Shown piece by piece: positions 43,639 to 52,327 of a stretch of 64,000 bases of DNA. Below the pieces are notes generated by a model. That model had not been told where the DNA came from, did not search any database, and worked only from the letters and a program-made list of their open reading frames with translations. Position 1 is the first letter of the stretch. Every line of letters starts with the position of its first letter. The position numbers and the translations under genes are program-made. The stretch is from Pseudomonas sp. PDM05 (GTDB taxonomy: Bacteria; Pseudomonadota; Gammaproteobacteria; Pseudomonadales; Pseudomonadaceae), in the NCBI RefSeq assembly GCF_014851685.1, contig NZ_JACVAC010000003.1, positions 1-64,000 of the forward strand, read 5' to 3'.

Positions 43639-44295
43639 ATGCGCCTGGCTTTATTCGACTTGGACAACACCCTTCTCGGCGGCGACAGCGATCACGCCTG
43701 GGGCGATTACCTCTGTGAACGCGGGATTCTCGACCCGATCGCCTACAAGGCCCGCAACGACGAGTTCTACCAGGATTACCTGGCCGGCAAGCTGGACAAC
43801 GCCGCCTACCTGAACTTCAGCCTGGAAATCCTCGGCCGTACCGAGATGGCCCAACTCGACGAGTGGCACCGCGATTTCATGCGCGACTGCGTCGAGCCAC
43901 TGATGCTGCCCAGCGCCGTGGAACTGCTGGCCAAGCACCGCGCCGCCGGCGACACACTGGTGATCATCACCGCCACCAACCGTTTCGTCACCGCGCCGAT
44001 TGCCGCACGCCTGGGCGTGGAAACCCTGATTGCCACCGAATGCGAGATGGAAGATGGCCGCTACACCGGGCGCAGCACTGACGTGCCGTGCTTCCGGGAA
44101 GGCAAGGTGACGCGCTTGAATCGGTGGTTGGAAGAAACCGGATTCAGCCTGGAAGGCAGCTATTTCTATAGCGATTCGATGAATGACCTGCCGTTGCTGG
44201 AGCAAGTGACGCACGCGGTGGCGGTGGATCCGGACCCGAATTTGCGGGCTGAGGCCGAAAAGCGCGGGTGGCCGGTGATTACATTGCGCAGCTGA
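43639..44295 (+). CDS. HAD-IB family phosphatase (SerB-like)
   Basis: Phosphomonoesterase of 218 residues. Motif I is [11 protein letters not shown] near residue 7 (nucleophile Asp and acid Asp), motif II is IITATN, and motif III/IV are KVTRL and [11 protein letters not shown]. The cap between them is helical, as in phosphoserine-phosphatase-like enzymes. The orthologue beside rppH in P. aeruginosa has, as I recall, been connected with histidinol-phosphate dephosphorylation; substrate here is therefore open between histidinol phosphate and others. Divergent from rppH; not in an operon. Confidence 0.88.
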   Translation: MRLALFDLDNTLLGGDSDHAWGDYLCERGILDPIAYKARNDEFYQDYLAGKLDNAAYLNFSLEILGRTEMAQLDEWHRDFMRDCVEPLMLPSAVELLAKHRAAGDTLVIITATNRFVTAPIAARLGVETLIATECEMEDGRYTGRSTDVPCFREGKVTRLNRWLEETGFSLEGSYFYSDSMNDLPLLEQVTHAVAVDPDPNLRAEAEKRGWPVITLRS

Positions 44296-44302
44296 TGGCC
44301 TC

Positions 44303-44385
44303 TTCGCGAGCAAGCCCGCTCCCACATTTTGACCGTATTCTCATGTTGGAACTCGGTCGAGTGTGGGAGCGGGCTTGCTCGCGAA
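44303..44385. repeat. REPIN (inverted REP pair)
   Basis: TTCGCGAGCAAGCCCGCTCCCACA faces its near-exact complement ending in TTGCTCGCGAA. It occupies the whole gap between the convergent HAD and DUF2269 stop codons. The GCGA ends are outermost, as at 7716. Confidence 0.9.
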
Positions 44386-44408
44386 TGCAGGCGACTCGAT
44401 CTTGCGCC

Positions 44409-44822
44409 TTAAACCGGCTTAGCGCCCATGAGCCCCGCAATCGCCACGAACCCCACCAGGCTGACCACCGCCAGCACCAGGGTGAAATTCAGGCTGCCGC
44501 CCTCGCCTTTACGCAGGCGATTAAGCCGCGCCACCAGCCAGAACCAGGCCAGCGCCGCTACGGTATAGAGGATGCTGGAGCCCAGGAGCCAGGTCTGCCC
44601 CAGCGGCCAGCCGACCAAATGCACCAGCCACCAGCCGGTGAACGGCATGCTGACCACGCAGATCCCCATCAGCAACCAGACGAAGGCCCACGGCCGCTGC
44701 ACGGTAACCGCCGGGCCGGCACTGCGTTTGCGCCAGGCCAACAGCGCCAGGCCGAGGCCGCTGAGCAGCAGCAACACGGTGGCCGCGATGTGGATAACTT
44801 TCAGGGTGATCAGGGTTTGCAT
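44409..44822 (-). CDS. DUF2269 four-helix membrane protein
   Basis: A 137-residue integral membrane protein with four hydrophobic helices (about 5-28, 42-63, 80-100, 112-135). The start IHIAATVLLLLSGLG and the PFTGWWLVHLVGWPLG stretch are those of the DUF2269 family, which has no assigned function. It follows ilvA on the same strand by 41 bases and may share its transcript. Confidence 0.78.
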   Translation of the reverse strand: MQTLITLKVIHIAATVLLLLSGLGLALLAWRKRSAGPAVTVQRPWAFVWLLMGICVVSMPFTGWWLVHLVGWPLGQTWLLGSSILYTVAALAWFWLVARLNRLRKGEGGSLNFTLVLAVVSLVGFVAIAGLMGAKPV

Positions 44823-44863
44823 ATCTCGAATCTCTCAAAGGCCGCCCCAATCAGCGTAGTCGC

Positions 44864-46378
44864 TCAACCGAGGAACAGTTTGTAGGCCGGGTTATCGCTT
44901 TCATCCCAGTACGGGTAGCCGATGGCTTCCAGGGCTGCCGGTACCAGGTGACGCTCGTTCGCCGGCACTTGCAGGCCTGCGACCACACGGCCGTCAGCTG
45001 CGCCGTGGTTGCGATAGTGGAACATCGAGATGTTCCAGCGCCCGCCTAATTTGTTAAGAAAGTTGAACAAGGCTCCCGGGCGCTCCGGGAATTCGAAGCG
45101 AAACACCACTTCATTGCTGACGTGCGCCGCATGCCCGCCGACCATATGGCGGATGTGCAACTTGGCCAGTTCGTTCTCGGTCAGGTCCAGCACCGGGAAA
45201 CCCTGGCCGGTAAGGCTGGCGATCAAGGCACTGCGCGGGTCGTTTTCCGGGTGGGTCTGCACACCGACAAAGATGTGCGCCTCGCTGCCAGAGTGGAAGC
45301 GGTAGTTGAATTCAGTGATCTGGCGCTTGCCCACGGCCTCGCAGAACGCCTTGAAGCTGCCCGGCTTCTCGGGGATGGTCACGGCGATAATCGCTTCACG
45401 GCCTTCGCCCAGCTCGGCGCGCTCGGCTACGTGGCGCAGGCGGTCGAAGTTGACGTTGGCACCGGAGTCGATGGCCACCAGGGTTTGCCCGGTGACGCCA
45501 CGGGTCTCGACGTACTTCTTGATGCCCGCCACACCCAGCGCGCCTGCCGGCTCGGTGATGGAACGGGTGTCGTCGTAGATATCCTTGATCGCCGCACAGA
45601 TTTCATCGGTGCTCACGGTGATCACTTCATCCACATAGTCCTTGCAGATGTCGAAGGTGTGCTGGCCGATCTGCGCCACCGCCACGCCATCGGCAAATAG
45701 CCCGACGGTCGGCAGTACCACGCGCTCACCTGCGGCCAGCGCGGCTTGCAGGCAGTTGGAATCGTCCGGTTCGACGCCGATGACCTTGATGTCCGGCCGC
45801 AGGTATTTCACGTACGCCGCGATACCGGCGATCAGCCCGCCGCCGCCCACGGGTACGAAGATCGCGTCCAACGGCCCCGGGTGCTGGCGCAGGATTTCCA
45901 TCGCCACGGTGCCCTGCCCGGCAATGGTGTGCGGATCATCGTAGGGGTGAATGTAGACGTAGCCCTTTTCGTCGACCAGTTTCAGCGAGTAGGCCAGGGC
46001 TTCCGGGAAGGAATCACCGTGCAACACCACCTTGCCACCACGGGAGCGCACACCTTCAACCTTGATCTCGGGGGTGGTCTTGGGCATCACGATGGTGGCC
46101 TTGACCCCCAGCACCTTGGCGGCCAGGGCCAGGCCCTGGGCATGGTTGCCCGCCGAGGCCGTGACCACACCGCGGGCACGCTCCTCGCTGCTCAATTGGG
46201 TCAGCTTGTTGTAGGCGCCGCGAATCTTGAACGAGAACACCGGCTGCAAGTCTTCACGCTTGAGCCAGACCTTGTTGCCCAGCCGCTCGGAGAGCTGGCG
46301 GGCGGTCTGCAGCGGGGTTTCTACGGCAACGTCGTAGACGCGCGAGGTGAGGATCTTTTTGACGTACTGTTCAAGCAT
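44864..46378 (-). CDS. ilvA: Threonine ammonia-lyase, biosynthetic
   Basis: Deaminates threonine to 2-oxobutyrate, the first committed step of isoleucine synthesis, with pyridoxal phosphate. The 504 residues have the catalytic lysine in [12 protein letters not shown], the glycine loop VGGGGLIAG and two C-terminal ACT-like regulatory repeats (about 330-504) that normally bind isoleucine and valine. The start is the ATG at 46378; a frame to 46519 extends upstream across the rpiA promoter and is rejected. Divergent from rpiA. Together with ilvD it supplies the isoleucine pathway. Confidence 0.96.
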   Translation of the reverse strand: MLEQYVKKILTSRVYDVAVETPLQTARQLSERLGNKVWLKREDLQPVFSFKIRGAYNKLTQLSSEERARGVVTASAGNHAQGLALAAKVLGVKATIVMPKTTPEIKVEGVRSRGGKVVLHGDSFPEALAYSLKLVDEKGYVYIHPYDDPHTIAGQGTVAMEILRQHPGPLDAIFVPVGGGGLIAGIAAYVKYLRPDIKVIGVEPDDSNCLQAALAAGERVVLPTVGLFADGVAVAQIGQHTFDICKDYVDEVITVSTDEICAAIKDIYDDTRSITEPAGALGVAGIKKYVETRGVTGQTLVAIDSGANVNFDRLRHVAERAELGEGREAIIAVTIPEKPGSFKAFCEAVGKRQITEFNYRFHSGSEAHIFVGVQTHPENDPRSALIASLTGQGFPVLDLTENELAKLHIRHMVGGHAAHVSNEVVFRFEFPERPGALFNFLNKLGGRWNISMFHYRNHGAADGRVVAGLQVPANERHLVPAALEAIGYPYWDESDNPAYKLFLG

Positions 46379-46517
46379 CGGCGGGCATCTACTTTCACGG
46401 TTTGGCAGGGCCAAGGAGTCTAACCCGGCTTTTGGCCGGGCGACCACACGAATCCAGAGGTTTTGTTGGGTTATACTCGCGCCCCTCGATAACTCCCCCG
46501 CCCGTTCCGGAGCCCGC

Positions 46518-47189
46518 ATGACCCAGGATCAACTCAAACAGGCAGTGGCCCAGGCCGCTGTCGATTTAATCCTTCCCAAACTCGACGACAAGAGCATCGT
46601 CGGTGTCGGCACCGGCTCCACCGCCAACTGCTTTATCGATGCGCTGGCCCAGCACAAGGGCGCATTCGACGGCGCCGTGGCCAGCTCCGAAGCCACCGCT
46701 GCACGCCTCAAGGGCCATGGCATTCCGGTGTACGAGCTCAACACCGTGAGCGACCTGGAGTTCTACGTCGACGGCGCCGATGAAAGCGACGCGCACCTGA
46801 ACCTGATCAAAGGCGGCGGCGCAGCCCTGACCCGCGAGAAGATCGTCGCGGCCGTGGCCAAGACCTTCATCTGCATCGCCGACGCCAGTAAGCTGGTACC
46901 GGTGCTCGGCGCGTTCCCGCTGCCGGTGGAAGTGATCCCGATGGCCCGCAGCCACGTGGCCCGCGAGCTGGTAAAACTGGGCGGCGACCCGGTTTACCGT
47001 GAGGGCGTGTTGACCGATAACGGCAACATCATCCTGGATGTGTTCAATATGCAGATCACCAACCCGGTGGAGCTGGAAACCCAGATCAATGCCATCGTCG
47101 GCGTGGTCACCAATGGTTTGTTCGCTGCGCGCCCGGCTGATGTACTGCTGCTGGGCACCGCTGAAGGTGTGAAAACCCTCAAGGCCTAA
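46518..47189 (+). CDS. rpiA: Ribose-5-phosphate isomerase A
   Basis: Interconverts ribulose 5-phosphate and ribose 5-phosphate in the pentose phosphate pathway. The 223 residues show [13 protein letters not shown] (phosphate loop), DGADE with the catalytic Asp and [11 protein letters not shown] with the catalytic Glu/Lys. The ATG at 46518 is preceded by GGAGCCCGC. A TATACT box at 46472-46477 may be the -10. Divergent from ilvA. Confidence 0.97.
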   Translation: MTQDQLKQAVAQAAVDLILPKLDDKSIVGVGTGSTANCFIDALAQHKGAFDGAVASSEATAARLKGHGIPVYELNTVSDLEFYVDGADESDAHLNLIKGGGAALTREKIVAAVAKTFICIADASKLVPVLGAFPLPVEVIPMARSHVARELVKLGGDPVYREGVLTDNGNIILDVFNMQITNPVELETQINAIVGVVTNGLFAARPADVLLLGTAEGVKTLKA

Positions 47190-47208
47190 GGCTTACTGCC
47201 TCGCTTTA

Positions 47209-47228
47209 TGTGGGAGCCAGCTCCCACA
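47209..47228. repeat. Collapsed REPIN (20-base palindrome)
   Basis: TGTGGGAGC - CA - GCTCCCACA is an exact palindrome made of the outer ends of two REP arms. The inner part of both arms is missing, so this looks like an internal deletion of a REPIN after rpiA. Confidence 0.75.
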
Positions 47229-47469
47229 TTTGATCCCCTCGCTCAAAGCACCCATGTAACAAAAACGCTACTTTTCGCCGCCCCCCTCGCCAAAATCGTG
47301 CGCCACGTCACGACACTCAACACCGCCGCTGGTATCAAATCCGTTACAAATTACAGCCAGGCGACTCGCCCGTTTAACAATGCGCCAAATCACAATCGCC
47401 CAGGGAATGAGGCGCACATTGTGCAAAGGGTCTCGGCCTGAACATCCCCATCACCTCAAGGAAGACCTT

Positions 47470-49416
47470 GTGATAAAGCCCCTAGCCCTTGCTATCAGCG
47501 CGGCCTGCGCCCTGCTGCCGACCCACCTCCTGGCCTACGACTACGGCGAGCACGCCAACACCACCCTGGAAAAACTGATCAACGACTACCCCGGCCGTTA
47601 TCGCGGCACGGCCAACTTCGCCGGGGCCGCCGATTGGATGCAGAGCCAGATGGGCACGGCCTACAGCATCAGCCGCCAGGACTTCACCTGGAACAGCGGC
47701 AGTCGCGCGTCGCAAAACGTGGTGGCCTACGCCGCCGGCACCAAACCGCAGTACGTGGTGATTGGCGCACACTTCGACACCTTCTTCGGCCGCCCGACCC
47801 TGCAAGGCCTGGACGACAACGGCTCCGGCGCCAGCGTGCTGACGGAAGTGGCGAAGAACCTTGGCGGCCTGCAACTGGAAAACGGCTTGCAGATCGTCGG
47901 CTTTGGCGCCGAAGAGGAAGGCCTGCGCGGTTCGCGGGCGTTTGTTGCGTCGCTGAGTGCCAGCCAGCGCGCGAACATGCTGGCGATGATCAACCTCGAC
48001 AGCCTGATCACCGGCGACATGATGTACGCCCACGCCGGCCAGAACAGCACCGCCAACCCGGCCTTGGCGTCGTTGCGCGAGCACACCTTTGAGATCGCCA
48101 AGGAATTGAACATCCCGCTGTTCACCAACCCCGGCCTGGACCCGCAATACCCCAAAGGCACCGGCTGCTGCAGCGATGGCGAGCCCTTCGAGCCGCTGAA
48201 CATCCCGATTCTGTATATAGAAGCCACCAACTGGGAACTGGGCGACCTCGACGGTTACACCCAGACCGACAACCCGAAGATCCCCGGTGGCTCGACCTGG
48301 CACGACCCCGCCGAAGACAACAAGGCCGTGCTCACCGACGCCTTCGGCCAGGCGCGCATCGATCAACGCCTGCGCGACTATTCGCGCCTGCTCAGCCGCC
48401 TCGTGCTGGAGTTGACCAACGCCGACCTGATGGCCTCCACCGCCTCGGGCGGCGCCGTTGCACGCAATATGCAAGACAACCTGCAACGCCAGCACCAGGC
48501 CATGGTGCGCCTGCATGACCGGCGCTGGCTGACCTTGCAGTCGGCCAGCCGCGAGGTTGGCAGCTTTGATGGCGAGATCGGCGTGGACGGCGAATACAAC
48601 CCGGACAGCGGCTTCGATACTGCCCCCAACCCCGAAGCGCGACGCGTGGGCCTGCATGCGCTGGGCGACTATCAACTGACCCCGAGCCTGAACATCGGCG
48701 CCAGCCTAAGCTACCTCAACGGCCGTGACACGCTTGAGCACCGTGGCAAACTCGACAGCGACACTTGGCAAGCCGCGGCCTATGCGCTGCTCAACGATGG
48801 CGGGCCGAGCTGGCTGGCCGGCGACCTGAGCATCGGCCACAGCCGCTTCGAGTCCAAGCGCAACCTGCTGATCCAGGCGAATGGCGGACCGATCCTGCTC
48901 AACCAGCAATTGACCGGCAACACCGACGCCCTGACCCTGGGCGCGCGCGTGCTGGGTGGCTATGACTTTGACTTCGGCGCCATCAAGAGCGGGCCTTTTG
49001 CAGGCCTGGACTACAGCCACTCGCGTATCGATAAATTCCGCGAAAAGCAGGACCTGCGCACGGCCCTGACCTACGAGGAACAGTCTTTCGACTCCCTGGA
49101 AGCCAGCCTCGGCTGGCGCGTGCGAGGCGCTGTCGCCCTGCCCTACGGCCTCAACCTGCTGCCTTACGGCGACGTCGCTTGGGTCAAGGAGATGGCTGAC
49201 GGCCGCCTGGACGACCTGCAACTGACCGCCCGCGCCGACGGCCAGGCGCGCACCGCCAAGCTGGGTTCAGCGGACAAGAGCTTTGGTCGCGCGCAAGTCG
49301 GCAGCCAATTGGCGATCACCCCGCAGTTGGGAGTATTTGCCGAGGTCAATGGCCGCCTGGGCCACAGCGAAGGCAGCCAGACCGGCTACTCGCTGGGGGT
49401 ACAATGGATGTTCTGA
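47470..49416 (+). CDS. aaaA: AaaA-type autotransporter aminopeptidase
   Basis: Cell-surface arginine-specific aminopeptidase anchored by its own barrel. The 648 residues comprise a signal peptide (ends near THLLA), an M28 metallopeptidase domain (about 25-330) with zinc ligands in HFD (His101, Asp103), DDN (Asp115), AEEEG (Glu148/149), NLDS (Asp177) and STWHDP, then a linker and a C-terminal autotransporter beta-barrel (about 385-648) ending in Phe. P. aeruginosa AaaA has the same fusion, length and neighbour (rpiA). The start is GTG at 47470, with AAGGAAG five bases upstream; an upstream ATG at 47380 has no such site. The stop codon abuts that of the next convergent gene. Confidence 0.93.
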   Translation: MIKPLALAISAACALLPTHLLAYDYGEHANTTLEKLINDYPGRYRGTANFAGAADWMQSQMGTAYSISRQDFTWNSGSRASQNVVAYAAGTKPQYVVIGAHFDTFFGRPTLQGLDDNGSGASVLTEVAKNLGGLQLENGLQIVGFGAEEEGLRGSRAFVASLSASQRANMLAMINLDSLITGDMMYAHAGQNSTANPALASLREHTFEIAKELNIPLFTNPGLDPQYPKGTGCCSDGEPFEPLNIPILYIEATNWELGDLDGYTQTDNPKIPGGSTWHDPAEDNKAVLTDAFGQARIDQRLRDYSRLLSRLVLELTNADLMASTASGGAVARNMQDNLQRQHQAMVRLHDRRWLTLQSASREVGSFDGEIGVDGEYNPDSGFDTAPNPEARRVGLHALGDYQLTPSLNIGASLSYLNGRDTLEHRGKLDSDTWQAAAYALLNDGGPSWLAGDLSIGHSRFESKRNLLIQANGGPILLNQQLTGNTDALTLGARVLGGYDFDFGAIKSGPFAGLDYSHSRIDKFREKQDLRTALTYEEQSFDSLEASLGWRVRGAVALPYGLNLLPYGDVAWVKEMADGRLDDLQLTARADGQARTAKLGSADKSFGRAQVGSQLAITPQLGVFAEVNGRLGHSEGSQTGYSLGVQWMF

Positions 49417-50325
49417 TCAGGGCTTCTTGAACACGTAGAACAGGTTGGGCTCACTGGTCAGGTACAACGTACCGTCATCGTCCATGGCAATCCCTTCGGC
49501 CTGAGGCACGCGTTTTTTCAGGCCATGGCGCCCGTTGAGCAGCGACAAACTGCTCAACGGGCGACCGTCGACATCCAGCTCCAACACCAGAAACGACTCA
49601 TCCGACAGCGCCAGCAAATGGCCGCTGCGCTCATCGTATTGCAGGCTCGACAGGTCACGCACAAACAGCCCGGCATCGCGCTTGGGGTTGTTGATCACAT
49701 GCACCGAGTAGGTTTTTTCCGGCTTGAAATGGGGAAAGCCGTGAATCTCGTAGATCAGCATCGGGTCGCGCTCCTTGGCCACGAACAGACGCTTGCCCAG
49801 CGAGTCATAGGCCAGCCCTTCAAAGCCCTTGTTGCCACCCATGTGCAGGCCCAGGACCATTTGCTCGGCGTCGGCGGCATCGAGAAACTGCGTGTCGTCA
49901 TCCACATGCACCTTGATCAGCCGCTGCTGGCGCTCGTCGCTGATGACGTAGATGCTCTCGCTGATGAATTCCACCGCCTCGGCATCCCCAAACCCCACCA
50001 GGGGGATGCGCCGCAGGATCTTGCCTTCCAGCGACAGTTCGATCAGCTCGGGGTTTCTATTGGTGACGGTAAACAGGCTCTTGCGCACCGGGTCGTAAGT
50101 CAGGGCCGACACATCACTGTCCAGGCCTTCGATGACCTGGGCCTCAAGGGTCACACGGTAATCGGCCAGGCCGATGGAATGCTCATTGGCCGGCTGGCGC
50201 CACGCCAGGAAGTTGAACCAGCCACGCTCGAACAGGCGAAATTCTTGCGCAACCACTGCAGCGCTGATCAGGGCGATCAGCGCAAGTAGCAGGAGGATGG
50301 GTGTGGGGCGGACAAGTCGGCGCAT
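49417..50325 (-). CDS. SdiA-regulated-domain (YjiK-like) propeller protein 1
   Basis: A 302-residue protein anchored by an N-terminal membrane helix (LLLLALIALISAAVVAQEF), with a periplasmic beta-propeller of the SdiA-regulated (PF06977-like) family. The motif SDVSALTYDPVRKSLFTVTN, KGFEGLAYD and PQAEGIAMDDDGTLYLTSEPNLFY recur. Blade repeats with D-G-tail loops suggest a calcium-bound scaffold. A paralogue lies immediately upstream (50446-51372), 120 bases away on the same strand. No function is established; neighbouring aaaA suggests a surface or envelope role. Its stop abuts aaaA's stop in the shared hexamer TGATCA. Confidence 0.83.
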   Translation of the reverse strand: MRRLVRPTPILLLLALIALISAAVVAQEFRLFERGWFNFLAWRQPANEHSIGLADYRVTLEAQVIEGLDSDVSALTYDPVRKSLFTVTNRNPELIELSLEGKILRRIPLVGFGDAEAVEFISESIYVISDERQQRLIKVHVDDDTQFLDAADAEQMVLGLHMGGNKGFEGLAYDSLGKRLFVAKERDPMLIYEIHGFPHFKPEKTYSVHVINNPKRDAGLFVRDLSSLQYDERSGHLLALSDESFLVLELDVDGRPLSSLSLLNGRHGLKKRVPQAEGIAMDDDGTLYLTSEPNLFYVFKKP

Positions 50326-50445
50326 CGGGCGGGCTCAAAGTCAAAGGTGGCGCATGAATATCACGCCCGTCTGAATTTAAACTTAAACGCGCCCTGGTGT
50401 CTGGCGGATGCCGTTCTTAGAGAACTATCCGACGTAACCGAGGTG

Positions 50446-51372
50446 TTATTTGTGCTTTTCGAAGCGATAGAACAGGTTCGGCTCGCTGACCATGTACAGG
50501 TTGCCGTCCTCGTCCATGGTCACCCCTTCCGCACGTGGAATGGTGTCCTTGAGCCCATTGAAACCGCCAAGCAGGGTCATGAAGCTGACTTGCTCGCCCT
50601 TTTCATCCAGCTCCAGCAGCAGGTGGGAATCGGCCGAAAGCACCAGCCAGTGACCGGTGCGTGGGTCCACGGCCAGGGCCGAGAGGTTGCGCATGTCCAA
50701 TTCGGTGCTGCTCAGTTTTTGCTTGTCACCAGCCAGGGTCTGGCTGCCGTCGCTTTTCCAGGTGAACAGCGCAGGCGGGCGTTCTTCGCCAAGGATGATC
50801 TGCTGGTTGCGCTTGTCCCAGGTGACGCCCTCAAAGGCTTTGTTCTGGTTCTTCGACGGGCCCAGGTCGTAGCTGTGGAAGTCGGCCTTGTTCAGCTGGG
50901 TCGTGCCGGCGTCGACCTTGACGATGGTCAAGGTGTGGTCACGCTCGTCGACCACGGCCAACAGGTCGTTTTCCAGCACCGTCACGCCTTCCGGGTTGCT
51001 CCAGCCGTTGAGTGGCATCTTGCGCAGCACATCACCTTGCAGGGTCAGCTCAACCAGGAACGGGTTTTTGCCCATGACGGAAAACAGGGTTTTGGTGCGG
51101 GGGTTGTAGGAGACGTCCGAAGCCTCATCCTTCTCCATGCCTGGCAAAACTTTGCCATCGATCACCACCTGATAATCCGGCAGCCACACGCTCTGCTGGC
51201 GTTCGGCAGGGTTTTCGAAGCGTTCCTTGACCCACAGCATGCCGCGATCATCCCAGTGCATCGCCCAGGCGAGGCCATAGGTAATCACGCCGACCAATAG
51301 CAGCCAGGAATACCAGCGCAGGGCAAAACGCGAACGCGGCTTGGAGGTACTGCTGGGCAGGGTAACGGCCAT
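50446..51372 (-). CDS. SdiA-regulated-domain (YjiK-like) propeller protein 2
   Basis: A 308-residue paralogue of the neighbouring protein: an N-terminal membrane helix (WYSWLLLVGVITYGLAWAM) and the same blade sequences, SDVSYNPRTKTLFSVMGK, KAFEGVTWDKRNQQI and PRAEGVTMDEDGNLYMVSEPNLFY. Residues between the two copies differ at about half of positions, by eye, so this is an old duplication rather than a recent one. It is upstream of copy 1, same strand. The name refers to an E. coli gene regulated by SdiA, and does not show quorum control here. Confidence 0.83.
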   Translation of the reverse strand: MAVTLPSSTSKPRSRFALRWYSWLLLVGVITYGLAWAMHWDDRGMLWVKERFENPAERQQSVWLPDYQVVIDGKVLPGMEKDEASDVSYNPRTKTLFSVMGKNPFLVELTLQGDVLRKMPLNGWSNPEGVTVLENDLLAVVDERDHTLTIVKVDAGTTQLNKADFHSYDLGPSKNQNKAFEGVTWDKRNQQIILGEERPPALFTWKSDGSQTLAGDKQKLSSTELDMRNLSALAVDPRTGHWLVLSADSHLLLELDEKGEQVSFMTLLGGFNGLKDTIPRAEGVTMDEDGNLYMVSEPNLFYRFEKHK

Positions 51373-51526
51373 GGGGGCGCTTTTTCCGGAAAGTCAGCGT
51401 TAGGTGATAGCACAGGATCTAGAAGCCCGCGCGCAAGACGCTGAGGATTATCCGGATGGCGTGTGAAAAAAATGCAAAGAGCTGGATTTTGCGGGCACAC
51501 ACAAAACCAATGTGGGAATGGGTTTG

Positions 51527-51615
51527 TGTGGGAGCGGGCTTGCTCGCGAAAGCGGTGTGTCAGTCAAAGATGTTCCAACTGAACCACCGTATTCGCGAGC
51601 AAGCCCGCTCCCACA
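51527..51615. repeat. REPIN (inverted REP pair)
   Basis: TGTGGGAGCGGGCTTGCTCGCGAA faces TTCGCGAGCAAGCCCGCTCCCACA. A partial extra TGTGGGAATGGG occurs 17 bases upstream of the left arm. Located between propeller protein 2 and the fumarylacetoacetate-hydrolase-like gene. Confidence 0.92.
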
Positions 51616-51639
51616 TTTTTAATCGCGTTTCGCCAGTAC

Positions 51640-52305
51640 CTAGCGAACCACGCTTTCGAAGCGATTCACACCCGACAACTCCAGCACCAGCTCATCGCCC
51701 ACATTCAGCGGGCCCACGCCTGCCGGGGTGCCGGTGAGGATCACGTCGCCAGCCTGCAGCGAGAAGCAGCCCGCCATGTACTGGATCATCGGCACGATCG
51801 GGTTGAGCATGATCGCGCTGTTGCCGTCCTGGCGCACTTCGCCATTGATGGTCAGGCGGATGCCGATGTCGGCTAGGTCAGGGAAGGTGCTGCTCACCAC
51901 GAACGGCGCGATCACTGCCGCGCCGTCGAAGGACTTGGCGATTTCCCACGGCAGGCCCTTGGCTTTCAGCTCGGCCTGCTTGTCGCGCAGGGTCAGGTCC
52001 AGCGCCGGGGCGAAACCCGAGATCGCGTCCAGTACTTCTTCGCGGCTGGGCTTGGTCGACAGTGGTTTGCCGATCAACACTGCGATTTCCGCTTCGTAGT
52101 GCACCGAACCGCGTTCGGTAGGGATGGCAAAACCCCCTTCCAACGCCACCACGCAGCTGCCTGGCTTGATGAACAGCAACGGCTCGGTTGGCACCGGATT
52201 ATCCAGTTCCTTGGCATGTTCGGCGTAGTTACGCCCAATGCACACCACTTTCCCTACCGGAAAGTGGATGTTGGTGCCGTCGACATACTTGTGCTGGTAG
52301 CTCAT
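51640..52305 (-). CDS. Fumarylacetoacetate hydrolase family protein
   Basis: A 221-residue enzyme of the FAH / YcgM fold, which includes acylpyruvases and oxaloacetate decarboxylases (FAHD1-like) and hydrolases of aromatic degradation. The metal-binding site HYEAEIAVLIGKPL is visible, preceded by IGRNYAEHAKELDNPVP and followed by ILTGTPAGVGPL. It follows the D-2-hydroxyglutarate dehydrogenase gene by 22 bases on the same strand, so both are probably one operon. The substrate cannot be read; a 2-oxo-acid-related role is a guess from context. Confidence 0.88.
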   Translation of the reverse strand: MSYQHKYVDGTNIHFPVGKVVCIGRNYAEHAKELDNPVPTEPLLFIKPGSCVVALEGGFAIPTERGSVHYEAEIAVLIGKPLSTKPSREEVLDAISGFAPALDLTLRDKQAELKAKGLPWEIAKSFDGAAVIAPFVVSSTFPDLADIGIRLTINGEVRQDGNSAIMLNPIVPMIQYMAGCFSLQAGDVILTGTPAGVGPLNVGDELVLELSGVNRFESVVR

Positions 52306-52327
52306 GGAACGACTCCTTCAGGGCCGA

